DNA of 64,000 bases from Exiguobacterium aurantiacum (GCF_024362205.1 NZ_CP101462.1:152501-216500); one strand, 5' to 3'. Counted from the stretch's first letter, positions 1 through 10,192 are shown. Numbers and translations: made by a program. Notes: generated from the sequence alone by a model not told the origin.

Positions 1-1009
<1,009 letters not shown>

Positions 1010-1106
1010 AGTCTAACGGTTTGTATGAATTGATGAGTCTTCAGTTTTCAGGGAACAACCCTTGAAACGTATTGACACGCCCCCAGGGCGGTGTTAATAT
1101 TCTTTT

Positions 1107-1222
<116 letters not shown>

Positions 1223-1231
1223 CAAGATCGT

Positions 1232-1306
1232 TCCGCAATAGCTCAGTGGTAGAGCAACCGGCTGTTAACCGGTAGGTCGTAGGTTCAAATCCTACTTGCG
1301 GAGCCA
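1232..1306 (+). tRNA. tRNA-Asn (GTT)
   Basis: Cloverleaf with acceptor TCCGCAA/TTGCGGA, anticodon GTT at 1264-1266, T-loop GGTTCAAATCC and an encoded CCA end. First of eight tRNAs directly after 5S rRNA. Confidence 0.97.
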
Positions 1307-1312
1307 TATTAA

Positions 1313-1387
1313 GGCCCGTTGGTCAAGCGGTTAAGACACCGCCCTTTCACGGCGGTAACACGGGTTCGAATCCCGTACGGGTCACCA
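1313..1387 (+). tRNA. tRNA-Glu (TTC)
   Basis: Acceptor GGCCCGT pairs with the 3' strand ACGGGTC; anticodon loop CTTTCAC gives TTC. T-arm GGGTTCGAATCCC and encoded CCA are present. Only six bases separate it from tRNA-Asn. Confidence 0.97.
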
Positions 1388-1390
1388 TTT

Positions 1391-1466
1391 GGAGGATTAG
1401 CTCAGCTGGGAGAGCACCTGCCTTACAAGCAGGGGGTCGGCGGTTCGATCCCGTCATCCTCCACCA
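1391..1466 (+). tRNA. tRNA-Val (TAC)
   Basis: Acceptor GGAGGAT pairs with ATCCTCC; anticodon loop CTTACAA gives TAC. T-arm CGGTTCGATCCCG and encoded CCA are present. Confidence 0.97.
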
Positions 1467-1494
1467 TTTAATTTTAACCAATCAAACCATATAT

Positions 1495-1567
1495 GCCGGT
1501 GTAGCTCAGTTGGTAGAGCATCTGACTTGTAATCAGAGGGTCGAGGGTTCGAATCCTTTCGCCGGCA
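1495..1567 (+). tRNA. tRNA-Thr (TGT)
   Basis: Acceptor GCCGGTG pairs with CGCCGGC; anticodon loop CTTGTAA gives TGT. The discriminator A at 1567 is followed by CTCC, so the CCA end is not encoded and must be added by nucleotidyltransferase. Confidence 0.96.
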
Positions 1568-1573
1568 CTCCTT

Positions 1574-1657
1574 GGGGGGGTAGCGAAGTGGCTAAACGCG
1601 GCGGACTGTAAATCCGCTCCCTCGGGTTCGGCGGTTCGAATCCGCCCCCCCCCACCA
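1574..1657 (+). tRNA. tRNA-Tyr (GTA)
   Basis: Long variable arm typical of class II tRNA-Tyr, all-G 5' acceptor strand, anticodon loop CTGTAAA giving GTA, and encoded CCA. Confidence 0.97.
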
Positions 1658-1662
1658 GGTTT

Positions 1663-1735
1663 GAGCCATTAGCTCAGTTGGTAGAGCATCTGACTTTTAA
1701 TCAGAGGGTCGCAGGTTCGAGCCCTGCATGGCTCA
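1663..1735 (+). tRNA. tRNA-Lys (TTT)
   Basis: Acceptor GAGCCAT pairs with ATGGCTC; anticodon loop CTTTTAA gives TTT. The discriminator A at 1735 is followed by T residues, so CCA is not encoded. Confidence 0.96.
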
Positions 1736-1743
1736 TTTTTTAT

Positions 1744-1818
1744 GCGGAAGTAGTTCAGTGGTAGAATACGACCTTGCCAAGGTCGGGGTCGCGGGTTCGA
1801 ATCCCGTCTTCCGCTCCA
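1744..1818 (+). tRNA. tRNA-Gly (GCC)
   Basis: Acceptor GCGGAAG pairs with CTTCCGC; anticodon loop TTGCCAA gives GCC; T-arm GGGTTCGAATCCC; encoded CCA. Confidence 0.97.
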
Positions 1819-1834
1819 TATTATTCCCTTTAAA

Positions 1835-1910
1835 GGGGCCTTAGCTCAGCTGGGAGAGCGCCTGCCTTGCACGCAGGAGGTCAGCGGTTCGATCCCGCTA
1901 GGCTCCACCA
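1835..1910 (+). tRNA. tRNA-Ala (TGC)
   Basis: Acceptor GGGGCCT pairs with AGGCTCC (one wobble); anticodon loop CTTGCAC gives TGC; encoded CCA. Last tRNA of the cluster; terminators follow. Confidence 0.97.
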
Positions 1911-1921
1911 TTTGTTTTTTT

Positions 1922-1952
1922 CTTAAGTTACTTACGACTTAAGTTTTTTTTT
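1922..1952 (+). terminator. Terminator after the tRNA cluster
   Basis: Stem CTTAAGT / ACTTAAG followed by a run of nine or more T. AT-rich but the T-tract is strong. A second terminator follows. Confidence 0.75.
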
Positions 1953-1989
1953 GCCTAAATCCATGAACCATTCACTTGAGAGTACAGAG

Positions 1990-2025
1990 AAAGGCAGCCT
2001 GCCACCATTCAGGCTGCCTTTTTGT
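1990..2025 (+). terminator. Second terminator after the rrn/tRNA operon
   Basis: GC-rich stem AGGCAGCCT / AGGCTGCCT with a T-tract. The tandem arrangement with 1922-1952 fits termination of a very strongly transcribed operon. Confidence 0.88.
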
Positions 2026-2049
2026 ATGTTTATTCATCATTGTGTGAAG

Positions 2050-2079
2050 TTGAACCACATGTTTGGTAGCGTTTACAAT
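2050..2079 (+). promoter_or_regulatory. Candidate sigma-A promoter of the arginase gene
   Basis: TTGAAC at 2050-2055 and TACAAT at 2074-2079, spacer 18. Its position means transcription would begin near 2086, which rules out the upstream TTG at 2063 as arginase start. Confidence 0.55.
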
Positions 2080-2110
2080 GAAGGTATTAAACGTTCAAGG
2101 GGGAATGGGG

Positions 2111-3013
2111 ATGAATTGGTCATATATTGAAGTACCGCTTCGCTATGGACAGGGGAAACATGGCGTAGAGCAAGGTCCATCAAAGCTACGAACACTTGGG
2201 TTGGAGACCTTATTGCCGGCAACAACGAAGCAACATACGATTCGGGTGTTACCTGAATCTGAGCTGATCAACAGTGAAGAGCACTTGAAACGAGTGGATG
2301 GGGTATTATACACGGTTCAAGAACTGGCAGAAGTCGTCGATGCGGAAGTACAGGCGAAACGATTCCCGTTAATCGTTGGGGGAGATCACAGTATGGCGAT
2401 CGGGACGCTTGCGGGTCTTGCCAAAACAGGCCCGTACGGTGTGATTTGGGTCGATGCGCATGCTGATTTAAATACAGGTGAAACGTCTCCATCGGGTAAT
2501 ATTCACGGTATGCCGCTTGCTGCGGCGATGGGGATGGGAGATATCCGTTTGACGGAAGTCGGCGGACGTGAACCAAAACTCGCGCCTGAACACTTGGTCT
2601 ATATGGCGCTTCGAGACATCGATGAAGGTGAGATTCGAGAGATCAATCGTCTAGGCATAAAAGTGATCACGGTCGAAGAAATTCGGACGCGAGGTGTCGA
2701 CGTTATGATGGAAGAAGCACTCACTTATTTGCGCGCACGTGTCGATCGTTTCTATCTGAGTTTCGACATGGACAGCTTGGACGCGAAACTTGTGCCAGGT
2801 ACGGGCACGCCGGTCGATCAAGGTCTGACGGCCGCGGAAGGAAAAGCGATCTTGGCCGAAGCGATGAAGGCAGACGATTTGATTGCAATTGAGCTGGTTG
2901 AATTGAATCCATCGCTTGACCATGATGATACGACGGCCCAGTTGGCGTTTGAACTGTGCGAGACGATTTTGAAATCCAAAGAAAACCTGTTATTGGAAAG
3001 TGAAACTGTCTGA
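2111..3013 (+). CDS. rocF: Arginase
   Basis: Binuclear manganese ureohydrolase converting L-arginine to ornithine and urea, cytoplasmic. The metal and substrate motifs are present in order: GGDHS at about residues 90-94, DAHAD 115-119, NIHG 130-133, SFDMDSLD 217-224, and a C-terminal ELNP segment. At 300 residues it has the family's usual length. The ATG at 2111 is chosen because AAGGGGG at 2098-2104 is its ribosome binding site; in-frame ATG 2105 and TTG 2063 are alternatives, the last upstream of the likely transcription start. It is followed by its own terminator. Arginase next to sigW also occurs in Bacillus subtilis. Agmatinase or formiminoglutamase is less likely given the SPSGNIHGMP segment. 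Confidence 0.95.
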   Translation: MNWSYIEVPLRYGQGKHGVEQGPSKLRTLGLETLLPATTKQHTIRVLPESELINSEEHLKRVDGVLYTVQELAEVVDAEVQAKRFPLIVGGDHSMAIGTLAGLAKTGPYGVIWVDAHADLNTGETSPSGNIHGMPLAAAMGMGDIRLTEVGGREPKLAPEHLVYMALRDIDEGEIREINRLGIKVITVEEIRTRGVDVMMEEALTYLRARVDRFYLSFDMDSLDAKLVPGTGTPVDQGLTAAEGKAILAEAMKADDLIAIELVELNPSLDHDDTTAQLAFELCETILKSKENLLLESETV

Positions 3014-3022
3014 TGACCTTAC

Positions 3023-3066
3023 AGTTTCCAAGTCCCTTTGCTACAATGGACTTGGAAACTTTTTTT
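3023..3066 (+). terminator. Arginase terminator
   Basis: Perfect 13-bp stem AGTTTCCAAGTCC / GGACTTGGAAACT followed by seven T. Confidence 0.95.
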
Positions 3067-3082
3067 GTTGTCGCGATATTTT

Positions 3083-3109
3083 TGAAACCTACATAGAAAA
3101 CGATTCGTA
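3083..3109 (+). promoter_or_regulatory. ECF sigma-W type promoter of sigW-rsiW
   Basis: TGAAAC at 3083-3088 and CGTA at 3106-3109 with a 17-base spacer. This matches the known SigW consensus and implies autoregulation of sigW as in Bacillus subtilis. Confidence 0.88.
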
Positions 3110-3152
3110 TAGAAAGATGACCGCATAGGTTGCGGAGAGGGGAAGTGGATTG

Positions 3153-3728
3153 ATGGAACGGCTGACCACCCGTTTAGTAGACGAATTGAGGTCGGGGAAT
3201 CATGATTCGTTTGCTGAGCTGGTAGAACTGTACAAGGATGGTGTCTTTGCTGTCGCTTATAAGATATTGTATGATCGTGGCGAAGCAGAAGATGCTGCCC
3301 AGGAGACGTTCATTCGGGCGTATACCCGAATTGATACGTACGATCCGCAGTACAAGTTCAAGACGTGGCTCTATCGCATTGCGACGAACGTCGCAATCGA
3401 TCGTCTCAGAAAGCGAAAGCCGGAATATTCGATGGATGCCGAGATTGCGGGCACCGACGGCTTGACCTATCAGGACCATTTGGCTGATGAAGCACCCCAA
3501 CCCGATGCCCAAGTCGTTCATCGCGAAATTCGAGGCGAGATGCATGAAGCGATCAAGCAGTTGCCCGATAAGTATCGGATCCCGCTCCTGCTGAAGTACG
3601 TGGATGATTTATCGCTTAAAGAAATCAGCGTCATGATCGATATGCCGGTCGCTACGGTTAAAACAAGGATCTTCCGGGGAAGAGAAATGTTAAAGACAAT
3701 CTTTCAAAACAGGGAGGGGTTCAATTGA
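3153..3728 (+). CDS. sigW: ECF RNA polymerase sigma factor SigW
   Basis: Extracytoplasmic-function sigma factor directing core RNA polymerase to envelope-stress promoters. Sigma region 2 spans about residues 20-90 (AEDAAQETFIRAY and TWLYRIATNVAIDRLRKRKP are recognisable) and region 4 about 125-185 (LPDKYRIPLLLKYVDDLSL, then the helix-turn-helix with PVATVKTRIFRGRE). The 191-residue length matches B. subtilis SigW. ATG 3153 is preceded by GAGAGGGG; a TTG at 3150 is an alternative. The upstream SigW-type promoter predicts autoregulation, and the downstream gene overlaps the stop codon and encodes the cognate anti-sigma factor. Identity as SigW rather than another ECF factor rests on synteny and the promoter. 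Confidence 0.94.
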   Translation: MERLTTRLVDELRSGNHDSFAELVELYKDGVFAVAYKILYDRGEAEDAAQETFIRAYTRIDTYDPQYKFKTWLYRIATNVAIDRLRKRKPEYSMDAEIAGTDGLTYQDHLADEAPQPDAQVVHREIRGEMHEAIKQLPDKYRIPLLLKYVDDLSLKEISVMIDMPVATVKTRIFRGREMLKTIFQNREGFN

Positions 3729-4360
3729 CTCCTGAAGAAAAAGTACAACAATATTTGGAAGATGGCATCCTGCCCGAAGAATCTGACGAACTACGTCATT
3801 TGTTGGAGGACGACGACTTATATGAAACGTACCTTCAATACGAACGAATAGATGCCGAACTGAAGGCCTTACCACGGCCTAAACTATCCGATGATTTTAC
3901 AGCCCGTGTCATGGCGTCCTTGCCGGAAGCGAAAGCACGGGTAGAGGTCACACCGGTGACTCGATTTGAAGAAAAAGTCCGGAAGAAACGGAAACCACAA
4001 TCCAAAGGGATGACATGGTTCCGCAAGCATCCAGGACTGATGGCTGCCGCTCTCTTCTTTAGTTTGATGTCGAGCGCGACACTCGGGCTATGGAACGAGT
4101 CGACGGAGACGATGACGTACACGAAAGTGCCGGGCATCGTTGTCACGTCGAATGAGGTCGTCATCCCAGAAGGCGTTACCGTCGAGCGGGATATCACGGT
4201 CCAAGGCGGTGACCTTCGAATTGAAGGGACGGTCAACGGGAACGCGACGGCTGTAAATGGTCGGGCTTATCTGGCTAGCGCTGGAGAAGTCACAGGAGAA
4301 ATCGAGCAAATCGATCGGATGTTTGAGTGGATGTGGTATTCGTTCAAACAAATCTTCTAA
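3725..4360 (+). CDS. rsiW: Anti-sigma-W factor RsiW (zinc site lost)
   Basis: Single-pass membrane anti-sigma factor that holds SigW inactive until regulated proteolysis (PrsW then RasP in B. subtilis). N-terminal cytoplasmic anti-sigma domain about residues 1-90, transmembrane segment about 97-118, then an extracytoplasmic domain ending in a stretch closely like the RsiW tail (DITVQGGDLRIEG, ASAGEVTGEIEQID). The TTG start at 3725 overlaps the sigW stop by four bases, giving translational coupling. Odd: B. subtilis RsiW carries H-x3-C-x2-C; here the aligned stretch reads HLLEDDDL, so both cysteines are absent and the zinc site cannot form. Function is inferred from synteny and the conserved C-terminal half. 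Confidence 0.88.
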   Translation: MTPEEKVQQYLEDGILPEESDELRHLLEDDDLYETYLQYERIDAELKALPRPKLSDDFTARVMASLPEAKARVEVTPVTRFEEKVRKKRKPQSKGMTWFRKHPGLMAAALFFSLMSSATLGLWNESTETMTYTKVPGIVVTSNEVVIPEGVTVERDITVQGGDLRIEGTVNGNATAVNGRAYLASAGEVTGEIEQIDRMFEWMWYSFKQIF

Positions 4361-4363
4361 CGG

Positions 4364-4388
4364 AGACGCCGGAGACGGCGTCTTTTTG
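4364..4388 (+). terminator. sigW-rsiW terminator
   Basis: Stem AGACGCC / GGCGTCT with a T-run, directly after the rsiW stop. It separates the sigW operon from cdaA. Confidence 0.85.
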
Positions 4389-4444
4389 TGTTCGTTTCAA
4401 TCTGGTTTCGTTTTATCGTCTGGCGATGCGCGGTTTCGGAAATG

Positions 4445-4453
4445 TGATATAAT
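4445..4453 (+). promoter_or_regulatory. Extended -10 promoter of cdaA-cdaR-glmM
   Basis: TGATATAAT: a TGn motif joined to a perfect TATAAT at 4448-4453. No good -35 box is visible, as is common for extended -10 promoters. Confidence 0.6.
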
Positions 4454-4495
4454 GTAATTTGCACGAATTGGCTAGGTAGTTGAGGAGGGGAGCAT

Positions 4496-5356
4496 TTGCC
4501 GCTACTTGAACAGGTATCATTCTTATCATTTTTTAGTCTTTCAGAGAACGTACATTGGTACGATTATTTGAATGACGTTTTAGATATTGTCGTCGTCACG
4601 TATGTCATCTATAAATTGATGATGATTGTACGTGGGACAAAAGCGGTCCAGTTGATTAAAGGGATTTCCATCATCCTTGTCAGCTGGTTCCTCAGTGGGT
4701 TCTTTGGATTGAAGACGTTACAGTTCTTATTGAATCAAATCATCACATACGGACTGCTCGGAATCATTATCATCTTCCAACCAGAACTTCGACGAGGACT
4801 CGAGCATTTAGGACGAACGAGCAATTTGTTTGGCCGGACGAGCACGAGCGATGAAGATAAGCAACGTCAAATGATTGAAGCGATCGTCAGTTCGGCGCAA
4901 TATATGTCAAAACGTCGCATCGGCGCGTTGATTGCGATTGAACGTGATACGGGCTTGAATGAGTACGTCGAGACCGGGATTCGCATGGATTCGCATATCA
5001 CATCACAACTAATCATCAACCTGTTCATTCCGAACACCCCGTTGCACGATGGGGCGATGATTATCCAAGACGGGAAAATTGCGGCTGCGGCTTGTTATTT
5101 GCCGTTGTCCGAGAGCCCGCACATCGATAAAGCGTTAGGGACACGACACAGGGCCGCCATCGGGGTCAGTGAAGTGACCGACAGCGTGACCCTCACCGTC
5201 TCTGAAGAAACAGGTGCCGTGTCGCTCGCGATTGCCGGTCGTCTGTATCGAGAGTTGGATGAGGAGGCACTTCGCAATAAATTGATCCAAGAACTCGTTA
5301 TTGAAGAAAAAGAGACGACGCTCTCGTTCTTTAATAAAAAAGGGGGGGACAAGTAA
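4496..5356 (+). CDS. cdaA: Diadenylate cyclase CdaA
   Basis: Membrane-bound cyclase making cyclic di-AMP from two ATP, an essential regulator of potassium and osmolyte transport in Bacillota. Three transmembrane helices lie in the first ~100 residues, followed by the DAC domain with DGA at 185-187 (in LHDGAMII) and RHR at 217-219 (in GTRHRAAIG), the two catalytic signatures. Length 286 is typical. The TTG start has GAGGAGGGG eight bases upstream. It is followed without a gap by cdaR and then glmM, the conserved operon in which GlmM binds and inhibits CdaA and CdaR modulates it. Confidence 0.96.
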   Translation: MPLLEQVSFLSFFSLSENVHWYDYLNDVLDIVVVTYVIYKLMMIVRGTKAVQLIKGISIILVSWFLSGFFGLKTLQFLLNQIITYGLLGIIIIFQPELRRGLEHLGRTSNLFGRTSTSDEDKQRQMIEAIVSSAQYMSKRRIGALIAIERDTGLNEYVETGIRMDSHITSQLIINLFIPNTPLHDGAMIIQDGKIAAAACYLPLSESPHIDKALGTRHRAAIGVSEVTDSVTLTVSEETGAVSLAIAGRLYRELDEEALRNKLIQELVIEEKETTLSFFNKKGGDK

Positions 5357-6637
5357 GTGATTGATCAGTGGTTACAACATAAATGGTTTCTCCGCATCAT
5401 CGCACTTGCTTTAGCCATCCTGCTTTATTTCATGGTCGCCGAGACGAGTTCGTCGACCAACTCCACGAATGCCCTCCCGATCGTCGGACAAAGTTCGATG
5501 TCGCTCGACGTCCCGGTCGAAGTGTTCTTCGACGAGGTGCAGTATGTGGCTTATAACGTTCCGGAAGAAATGAACGTTGAACTGCAAGGACCATCTAGCA
5601 GTTTAACGATGACGAAACTGGTGAAAGATTATCAAGTCTTCGTCGATTTAACGAATCTCGGGACTGGATTTCATCGTGTTCCGGTCGAGGCACGCGGCTT
5701 TGGCGGAGACGTCAACGTCAAGCTCGAACGGGATACGGTAGAAATCTATATCGACCGCAAACAGACAATCGAAGTCCCGGTATCCGTCAACCTCTTAAAC
5801 AAAGATCAGTTGCCGGAAGGGAAAGTGGTCGGTGACGCCGAAATCGAACCGGCGACAGTAAAAGTCTCGGGTGGTGCGAGTCGGATTCAAAGCGTCAAAG
5901 AGATCACGTTGAACGTCGATGTCGCCAATCAAAGTCAAACGTTCACACGAGAACTGACGCCGACGATTTTAGATGCGAACGGCAACCCGCTCAACGTGAC
6001 GGTCGAACCGAATATCATCAGCGTGACGGTCCCGGTCTACGAACAGAGCGCCGTCTTCCCGATTGAAGCAGTCACGGCCGGAGCGGTGGCCGACGATTAC
6101 AGGCTTGTCGATACATTGCTTGAAGAGACGGAAGTTCGTGTCTTTGCGCCACAAGACGTGCTTGACGCGATTGACACCGTGGAAACGGAGCCAATCGATT
6201 TGGACGGCATCGACAAGACCGGAAAAGTGACCGCTACGCTCGCCGTGCCGGAAGGCGCCTCATCGCTTGAGACGAAGCAAGTAGAAGTCCAATTGCTCGT
6301 CCGGGCTGCAGATGAGACACGGGACGACACGGGCGAATTGACGGAACGGGTCCGCTTGACAGTCCCTGTGACCGTGCGAGGGTATGACCGGACCAATTTT
6401 ACGCTCAAAGCTCCTGAAGTGATTGGAGTGACGTTGTCCGGGAAGCGATCCCTGTTAGAAAGCATCACTTCGAACAGTGTGAGTGTGACCTTGGATTTGA
6501 CAGGTCTCCCGAGCGGACTACATGGGGTCGATGTCGATTATGAAGTACCAAAAGGTGTGACCATCGTCTCGCCGAAAACAATCGACATCGAGTTGACGAG
6601 TGTTGATGAAGAAACCGAAACGTCCTCGATTCAATGA
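5357..6637 (+). CDS. cdaR: CdaA regulatory protein CdaR (YbbR domains)
   Basis: Extracytoplasmic regulator of CdaA. An N-terminal transmembrane anchor (about residues 9-27) is followed by four YbbR-type beta domains, roughly 45-130, 140-220, 225-315 and 330-415. GTG start immediately after the cdaA stop with AGGGGGGGAC upstream, so the two are translationally linked. Length 426 is close to that of B. subtilis CdaR. Direct action on CdaA is known from B. subtilis and Listeria; here it is inferred from gene order and domains. Confidence 0.92.
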   Translation: MIDQWLQHKWFLRIIALALAILLYFMVAETSSSTNSTNALPIVGQSSMSLDVPVEVFFDEVQYVAYNVPEEMNVELQGPSSSLTMTKLVKDYQVFVDLTNLGTGFHRVPVEARGFGGDVNVKLERDTVEIYIDRKQTIEVPVSVNLLNKDQLPEGKVVGDAEIEPATVKVSGGASRIQSVKEITLNVDVANQSQTFTRELTPTILDANGNPLNVTVEPNIISVTVPVYEQSAVFPIEAVTAGAVADDYRLVDTLLEETEVRVFAPQDVLDAIDTVETEPIDLDGIDKTGKVTATLAVPEGASSLETKQVEVQLLVRAADETRDDTGELTERVRLTVPVTVRGYDRTNFTLKAPEVIGVTLSGKRSLLESITSNSVSVTLDLTGLPSGLHGVDVDYEVPKGVTIVSPKTIDIELTSVDEETETSSIQ

Positions 6638-6672
6638 GGCTTTCAATCATACAAAAGTGAGGAATTGAATTC

Positions 6673-8031
6673 ATGGGTAAATATTTTGGAACTGATGGAG
6701 TCCGCGGTGTCGCGAACTCAGAATTGACAGCAGAATTAGCATATCGTTTAGGTCGTGCGGGCGGATACGTATTATCGAAGCACTTGCCAGCCGGCGAACA
6801 GCCGAAAGTCTTGATTGGCCGTGACACGCGGATTTCAGGCCACATGCTTGAAGGCGCGCTTATCGCGGGTCTCTTGTCGATCGGGGCCGAAGTGATGCGT
6901 CTTGGCGTCATCTCGACGCCAGGTGTCGCCTATTTGACGAAATCGCTTGATGCGACAGCCGGTGTCATGATTTCAGCGTCGCACAATCCGGTAGCGGATA
7001 ACGGCATCAAATTCTTCGGTAGCGACGGTTTCAAGCTTGACGACGCGACAGAAGCGGAAATCGAAGCGATTTTGGATGCGGCAGAAGACACGTTGCCACG
7101 CCCAGTCGGAAAAGACCTCGGCTTCGTCTCGGATTACTATGAAGGTGCTCAAAAATACCTTCAACTATTAAAACAGACGGTCGACGAAGATTTCGACGGT
7201 CTCCATATCGCCCTCGACTGCGCTCACGGTGCAACGAGCGGATTGGCAGCCCGTCTGTTTGCTGACCTCGAGGCGAACGTCTCGACCATCGGGAACTCGC
7301 CGAACGGGTTGAACATTAACGAAGGTGTCGGTTCGACTCACCCTGAGCACTTGGCACAGTTCGTTCGTGAAAAAGGAGCGGACATGGGTCTCGCTTTTGA
7401 CGGCGACGGCGACCGCTTGATTGCGATTGATGAGAACGGCGATATCGTCGACGGCGATAAAATCATGTACATCTGCGGGAAGTACTTGAGCGAGAAAGGC
7501 CGACTCAAAGACAATACGATTGTCGCGACGGTCATGAGTAACCTTGGTTTCCATAAAGCCGTTGAAGATGCAGGCATGACGGCGCTCCAGACGGCGGTCG
7601 GTGACCGTTATGTCGTCGAAGAGATGAAGAAGCACAACTATACGCTCGGTGGCGAGCAGTCAGGTCACTTGATCTTCCTCGATCACTCGACGACGGGAGA
7701 CGGCATGCTCTCTGGTGTCCAACTCGCGCAAATCGTGAAGACGACAGGCCGCAAGCTGTCAGAACTCGCGGCTGAGATGCCGGTCTACCCACAAAAACTC
7801 GTCAACATTCGTGTCACGGACAAGAATGAGGCGATGAACGGCGACCGTGTGCTCGCGACGATTCAAGAAGCCGAAGCAGAAATGAACGGCAACGGTCGCA
7901 TCCTCGTTCGAGCCTCTGGTACGGAGCCGCTCGTACGCGTCATGGCGGAAGCGCCGACTTCGGAAGAATGTGATCGTTATGTCGAACGAATCGCACAAGT
8001 TGTCCGCGAAGATTACGGCTTAGAAGGATAA
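6673..8031 (+). CDS. glmM: Phosphoglucosamine mutase
   Basis: Interconverts glucosamine-6-phosphate and glucosamine-1-phosphate for UDP-GlcNAc and peptidoglycan synthesis. The phosphoserine loop SASHNP is at 101-106 (Ser103 is the phosphorylated residue), the magnesium loop DGDGDR at 243-248, a sugar-binding GGEQSGH near 328, and the phosphate-binding RASGTEP near 412. The 452-residue length matches the family. ATG preceded by GAGG. Third gene of the cdaA operon; GlmM is also a known inhibitor of CdaA, linking wall precursor supply to c-di-AMP. Confidence 0.97.
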   Translation: MGKYFGTDGVRGVANSELTAELAYRLGRAGGYVLSKHLPAGEQPKVLIGRDTRISGHMLEGALIAGLLSIGAEVMRLGVISTPGVAYLTKSLDATAGVMISASHNPVADNGIKFFGSDGFKLDDATEAEIEAILDAAEDTLPRPVGKDLGFVSDYYEGAQKYLQLLKQTVDEDFDGLHIALDCAHGATSGLAARLFADLEANVSTIGNSPNGLNINEGVGSTHPEHLAQFVREKGADMGLAFDGDGDRLIAIDENGDIVDGDKIMYICGKYLSEKGRLKDNTIVATVMSNLGFHKAVEDAGMTALQTAVGDRYVVEEMKKHNYTLGGEQSGHLIFLDHSTTGDGMLSGVQLAQIVKTTGRKLSELAAEMPVYPQKLVNIRVTDKNEAMNGDRVLATIQEAEAEMNGNGRILVRASGTEPLVRVMAEAPTSEECDRYVERIAQVVREDYGLEG

Positions 8032-8056
8032 TTCTGTCGAAATAGGGAATAAAACA

Positions 8057-8085
8057 AGGGAATCCGTCCTCGGGTTCCCTTTTTG
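8057..8085 (+). terminator. glmM terminator
   Basis: Stem AGGGAA-CC / GG-TTCCCT with a T-run, after the glmM stop and before the glmS ribozyme. Confidence 0.8.
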
Positions 8086-8192
8086 TTTCCGTTTTGTCAC
8101 TGTGAAATTATGTGATTTTCTTGACGAATGGAGGTGTGATTTGTACTATTAAGAGCGTGACCTTAGAAACGGAAGGACACCCAGTACGAAAC

Positions 8193-8345
8193 AAGCGCCA
8201 GAACTCTTCGGAGTTGACGAGGTTGGAGGTTATCGAGTTTTCGGCGGATGCCTCCTAGTCGCCTGTCACGACTACAAGCAAACCCTCAAAACGCCCGGGC
8301 GACCGGACGGCCAAAGGGGAGCGCGTTGACAGCTCTTAGAAAAAG
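8193..8345 (+). promoter_or_regulatory. glmS ribozyme-riboswitch (GlcN6P-activated)
   Basis: Self-cleaving ribozyme in the glmS leader. The conserved core is readable: AAGCGCCAGAAC at the cleavage site (cut just before G8195), GTTGACGAGG-TTGGAGGTTATCGAG, TTTTCGGCGGATGCCTCC, and a downstream P3/P4 region with AAAGGGGAGC. On binding glucosamine-6-phosphate it cleaves its own 5' end and destabilises the mRNA, giving feedback control. The 3' limit is approximate. Confidence 0.95.
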
Positions 8346-8389
8346 CCCGTTTCCTTTTTCGAGAAATCGAATATAGAGGAGATTTTTGT

Positions 8390-10186
8390 ATGTGTGGAAT
8401 TGTAGGAATGATTGGGAATACCGGAGCGAAGGAAATCCTTCTCAAAGGTCTTGAAAAACTCGAGTACCGCGGTTACGACTCGGCAGGTCTTGCTTTGATG
8501 CATGATAACGTGAACGTGCATAAAGAAGTCGGCCGGATTGCTGCGCTACGCGAAGTCGTCCCAGCAGAAGTAGATGGCACGATTGGAATCGGCCACACAC
8601 GATGGGCAACACATGGGGTGCCGAGCGTGCCGAACGCCCACCCGCACCAGAGCACGACGGGCCGCTTCACGCTCGTCCACAACGGTGTCATCGAGAACGA
8701 CGAACAGATCAAGGCGACACTCGACGTGCCGTTCCTCTCGGAGACGGACACGGAAGTCATCGTCCAGCTCATGGAGAAGAACTTCGTCGAACTCGGCGAC
8801 GTCGAGGCAGCGTTCCGCAAGACGTTGGCTGAGCTCCACGGCTCGTACGCGATCGCGATGATCGACTCGGAGGACAAAGGACGCCTCTATATCGGCAAGA
8901 ACAAGTCACCACTCCTCGTCGGACTCGGGGACGGCACGTTCAACGTCGTGGCGTCTGACGCGATGGCGATGCTCCAGGTGACGGACCAGTACCTCGAGCT
9001 CCACGACGGCGAGATCGTCATCTTGACGCGCGAATCAGCGACGATCAAGACACTCGACGGTGACGTCCTCGAGCGTGCCCCGTACACGGCCGAGATCGAT
9101 GCGTCAGACATCGAGAAGGGCACGTACGCGCACTACATGTTGAAAGAGATGGACGAGCAGCCGGCCGTCATCCGCAACATCATCCAGCACTACCAGAACG
9201 AGAACGGTGACATCGAGCTCACGGAAGGCGTGCGCTCGCTCGTCTCGGAAGCCGACCGCATCTATATCGTCGCTTGCGGTACGAGCTACCATGCCGGTCT
9301 CGTCGGCAAGCAATTGATTGAGCGCGTCGCGGGTGTGCCGACAGAAGTGCACGTCGCTTCAGAATTCGGTTACAACATGCCGCTCCTCACGGAGAAGCCG
9401 TTGTTCCTCTTCATCTCACAATCAGGTGAGACAGCGGACAGCCGGGCCGTCCTCGTCGAAGTGAAGAAGCGCGGTTACAAGGCGCTCACACTCACGAACG
9501 TTGCCGGTTCGACGCTCTCACGTGAAGCGAACGAAACGATGCTCCTCCACGCCGGTCCGGAGATCGCGGTCGCATCGACGAAAGCATACACGGCCCAAAT
9601 CGCCGTGCTCGCCATCCTCGCCTACGACATCGCTCGTGCGAACGGCAAAAAGCTTCCGTTTGACCTCATGACAGAGCTCGCGCGTGTCGCAACGATCATG
9701 GACTCGGTCATGGCTCAAAAAGAAATCTTTGAGCAATTGGCAGACAAGTTCTTGAAAGAGTCACGCAACGCGTTCTTCCTCGGTCGCGGCATGGACTCAT
9801 ACGTCGGTCTCGAAGGTGCCCTCAAGCTCAAAGAGATCTCGTATATCCAAGCAGAAGGCTACCCAGGTGGTGAGCTCAAGCACGGACCGATCGCCTTGAT
9901 CGAAGACGGCACACCGGTCATCACGCTCGTCTCGCAACCGAACACGCACCTCAACATCCGTGGAAACATCAAGGAAGTTGTCGCCCGTGGCGCCGTTGCT
10001 TGCACGATCTCGATGGAAGGCATGGAACACGAGAGTGATTCATTCGTCTTGCCGCGTGTCGAGCCACTGCTCACGCCGCTCGTGACGGTATTACCGCTTC
10101 AACTCATCTCTTATTACGCGGCACTTGCGCGTGATTGCGATGTCGACAAGCCACGTAACTTGGCGAAATCAGTCACAGTCGAATAA
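8390..10186 (+). CDS. glmS: Glutamine--fructose-6-phosphate aminotransferase (isomerizing)
   Basis: First committed enzyme of amino-sugar synthesis: fructose-6-phosphate plus glutamine gives glucosamine-6-phosphate. The N-terminal nucleophile amidotransferase domain starts MCGIVG (Cys becomes residue 1), covering about 1-225. Two SIS isomerase domains follow ([17 protein letters not shown]), and the conserved C-terminus [13 protein letters not shown] closes the ammonia channel. 598 residues; the ATG has AGAGGAG upstream. Controlled by the adjacent glmS ribozyme. Codon third positions are strongly biased to C/G compared with neighbours, consistent with high expression. Confidence 0.98.
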   Translation: MCGIVGMIGNTGAKEILLKGLEKLEYRGYDSAGLALMHDNVNVHKEVGRIAALREVVPAEVDGTIGIGHTRWATHGVPSVPNAHPHQSTTGRFTLVHNGVIENDEQIKATLDVPFLSETDTEVIVQLMEKNFVELGDVEAAFRKTLAELHGSYAIAMIDSEDKGRLYIGKNKSPLLVGLGDGTFNVVASDAMAMLQVTDQYLELHDGEIVILTRESATIKTLDGDVLERAPYTAEIDASDIEKGTYAHYMLKEMDEQPAVIRNIIQHYQNENGDIELTEGVRSLVSEADRIYIVACGTSYHAGLVGKQLIERVAGVPTEVHVASEFGYNMPLLTEKPLFLFISQSGETADSRAVLVEVKKRGYKALTLTNVAGSTLSREANETMLLHAGPEIAVASTKAYTAQIAVLAILAYDIARANGKKLPFDLMTELARVATIMDSVMAQKEIFEQLADKFLKESRNAFFLGRGMDSYVGLEGALKLKEISYIQAEGYPGGELKHGPIALIEDGTPVITLVSQPNTHLNIRGNIKEVVARGAVACTISMEGMEHESDSFVLPRVEPLLTPLVTVLPLQLISYYAALARDCDVDKPRNLAKSVTVE

Positions 10187-10192
10187 ACGGTA

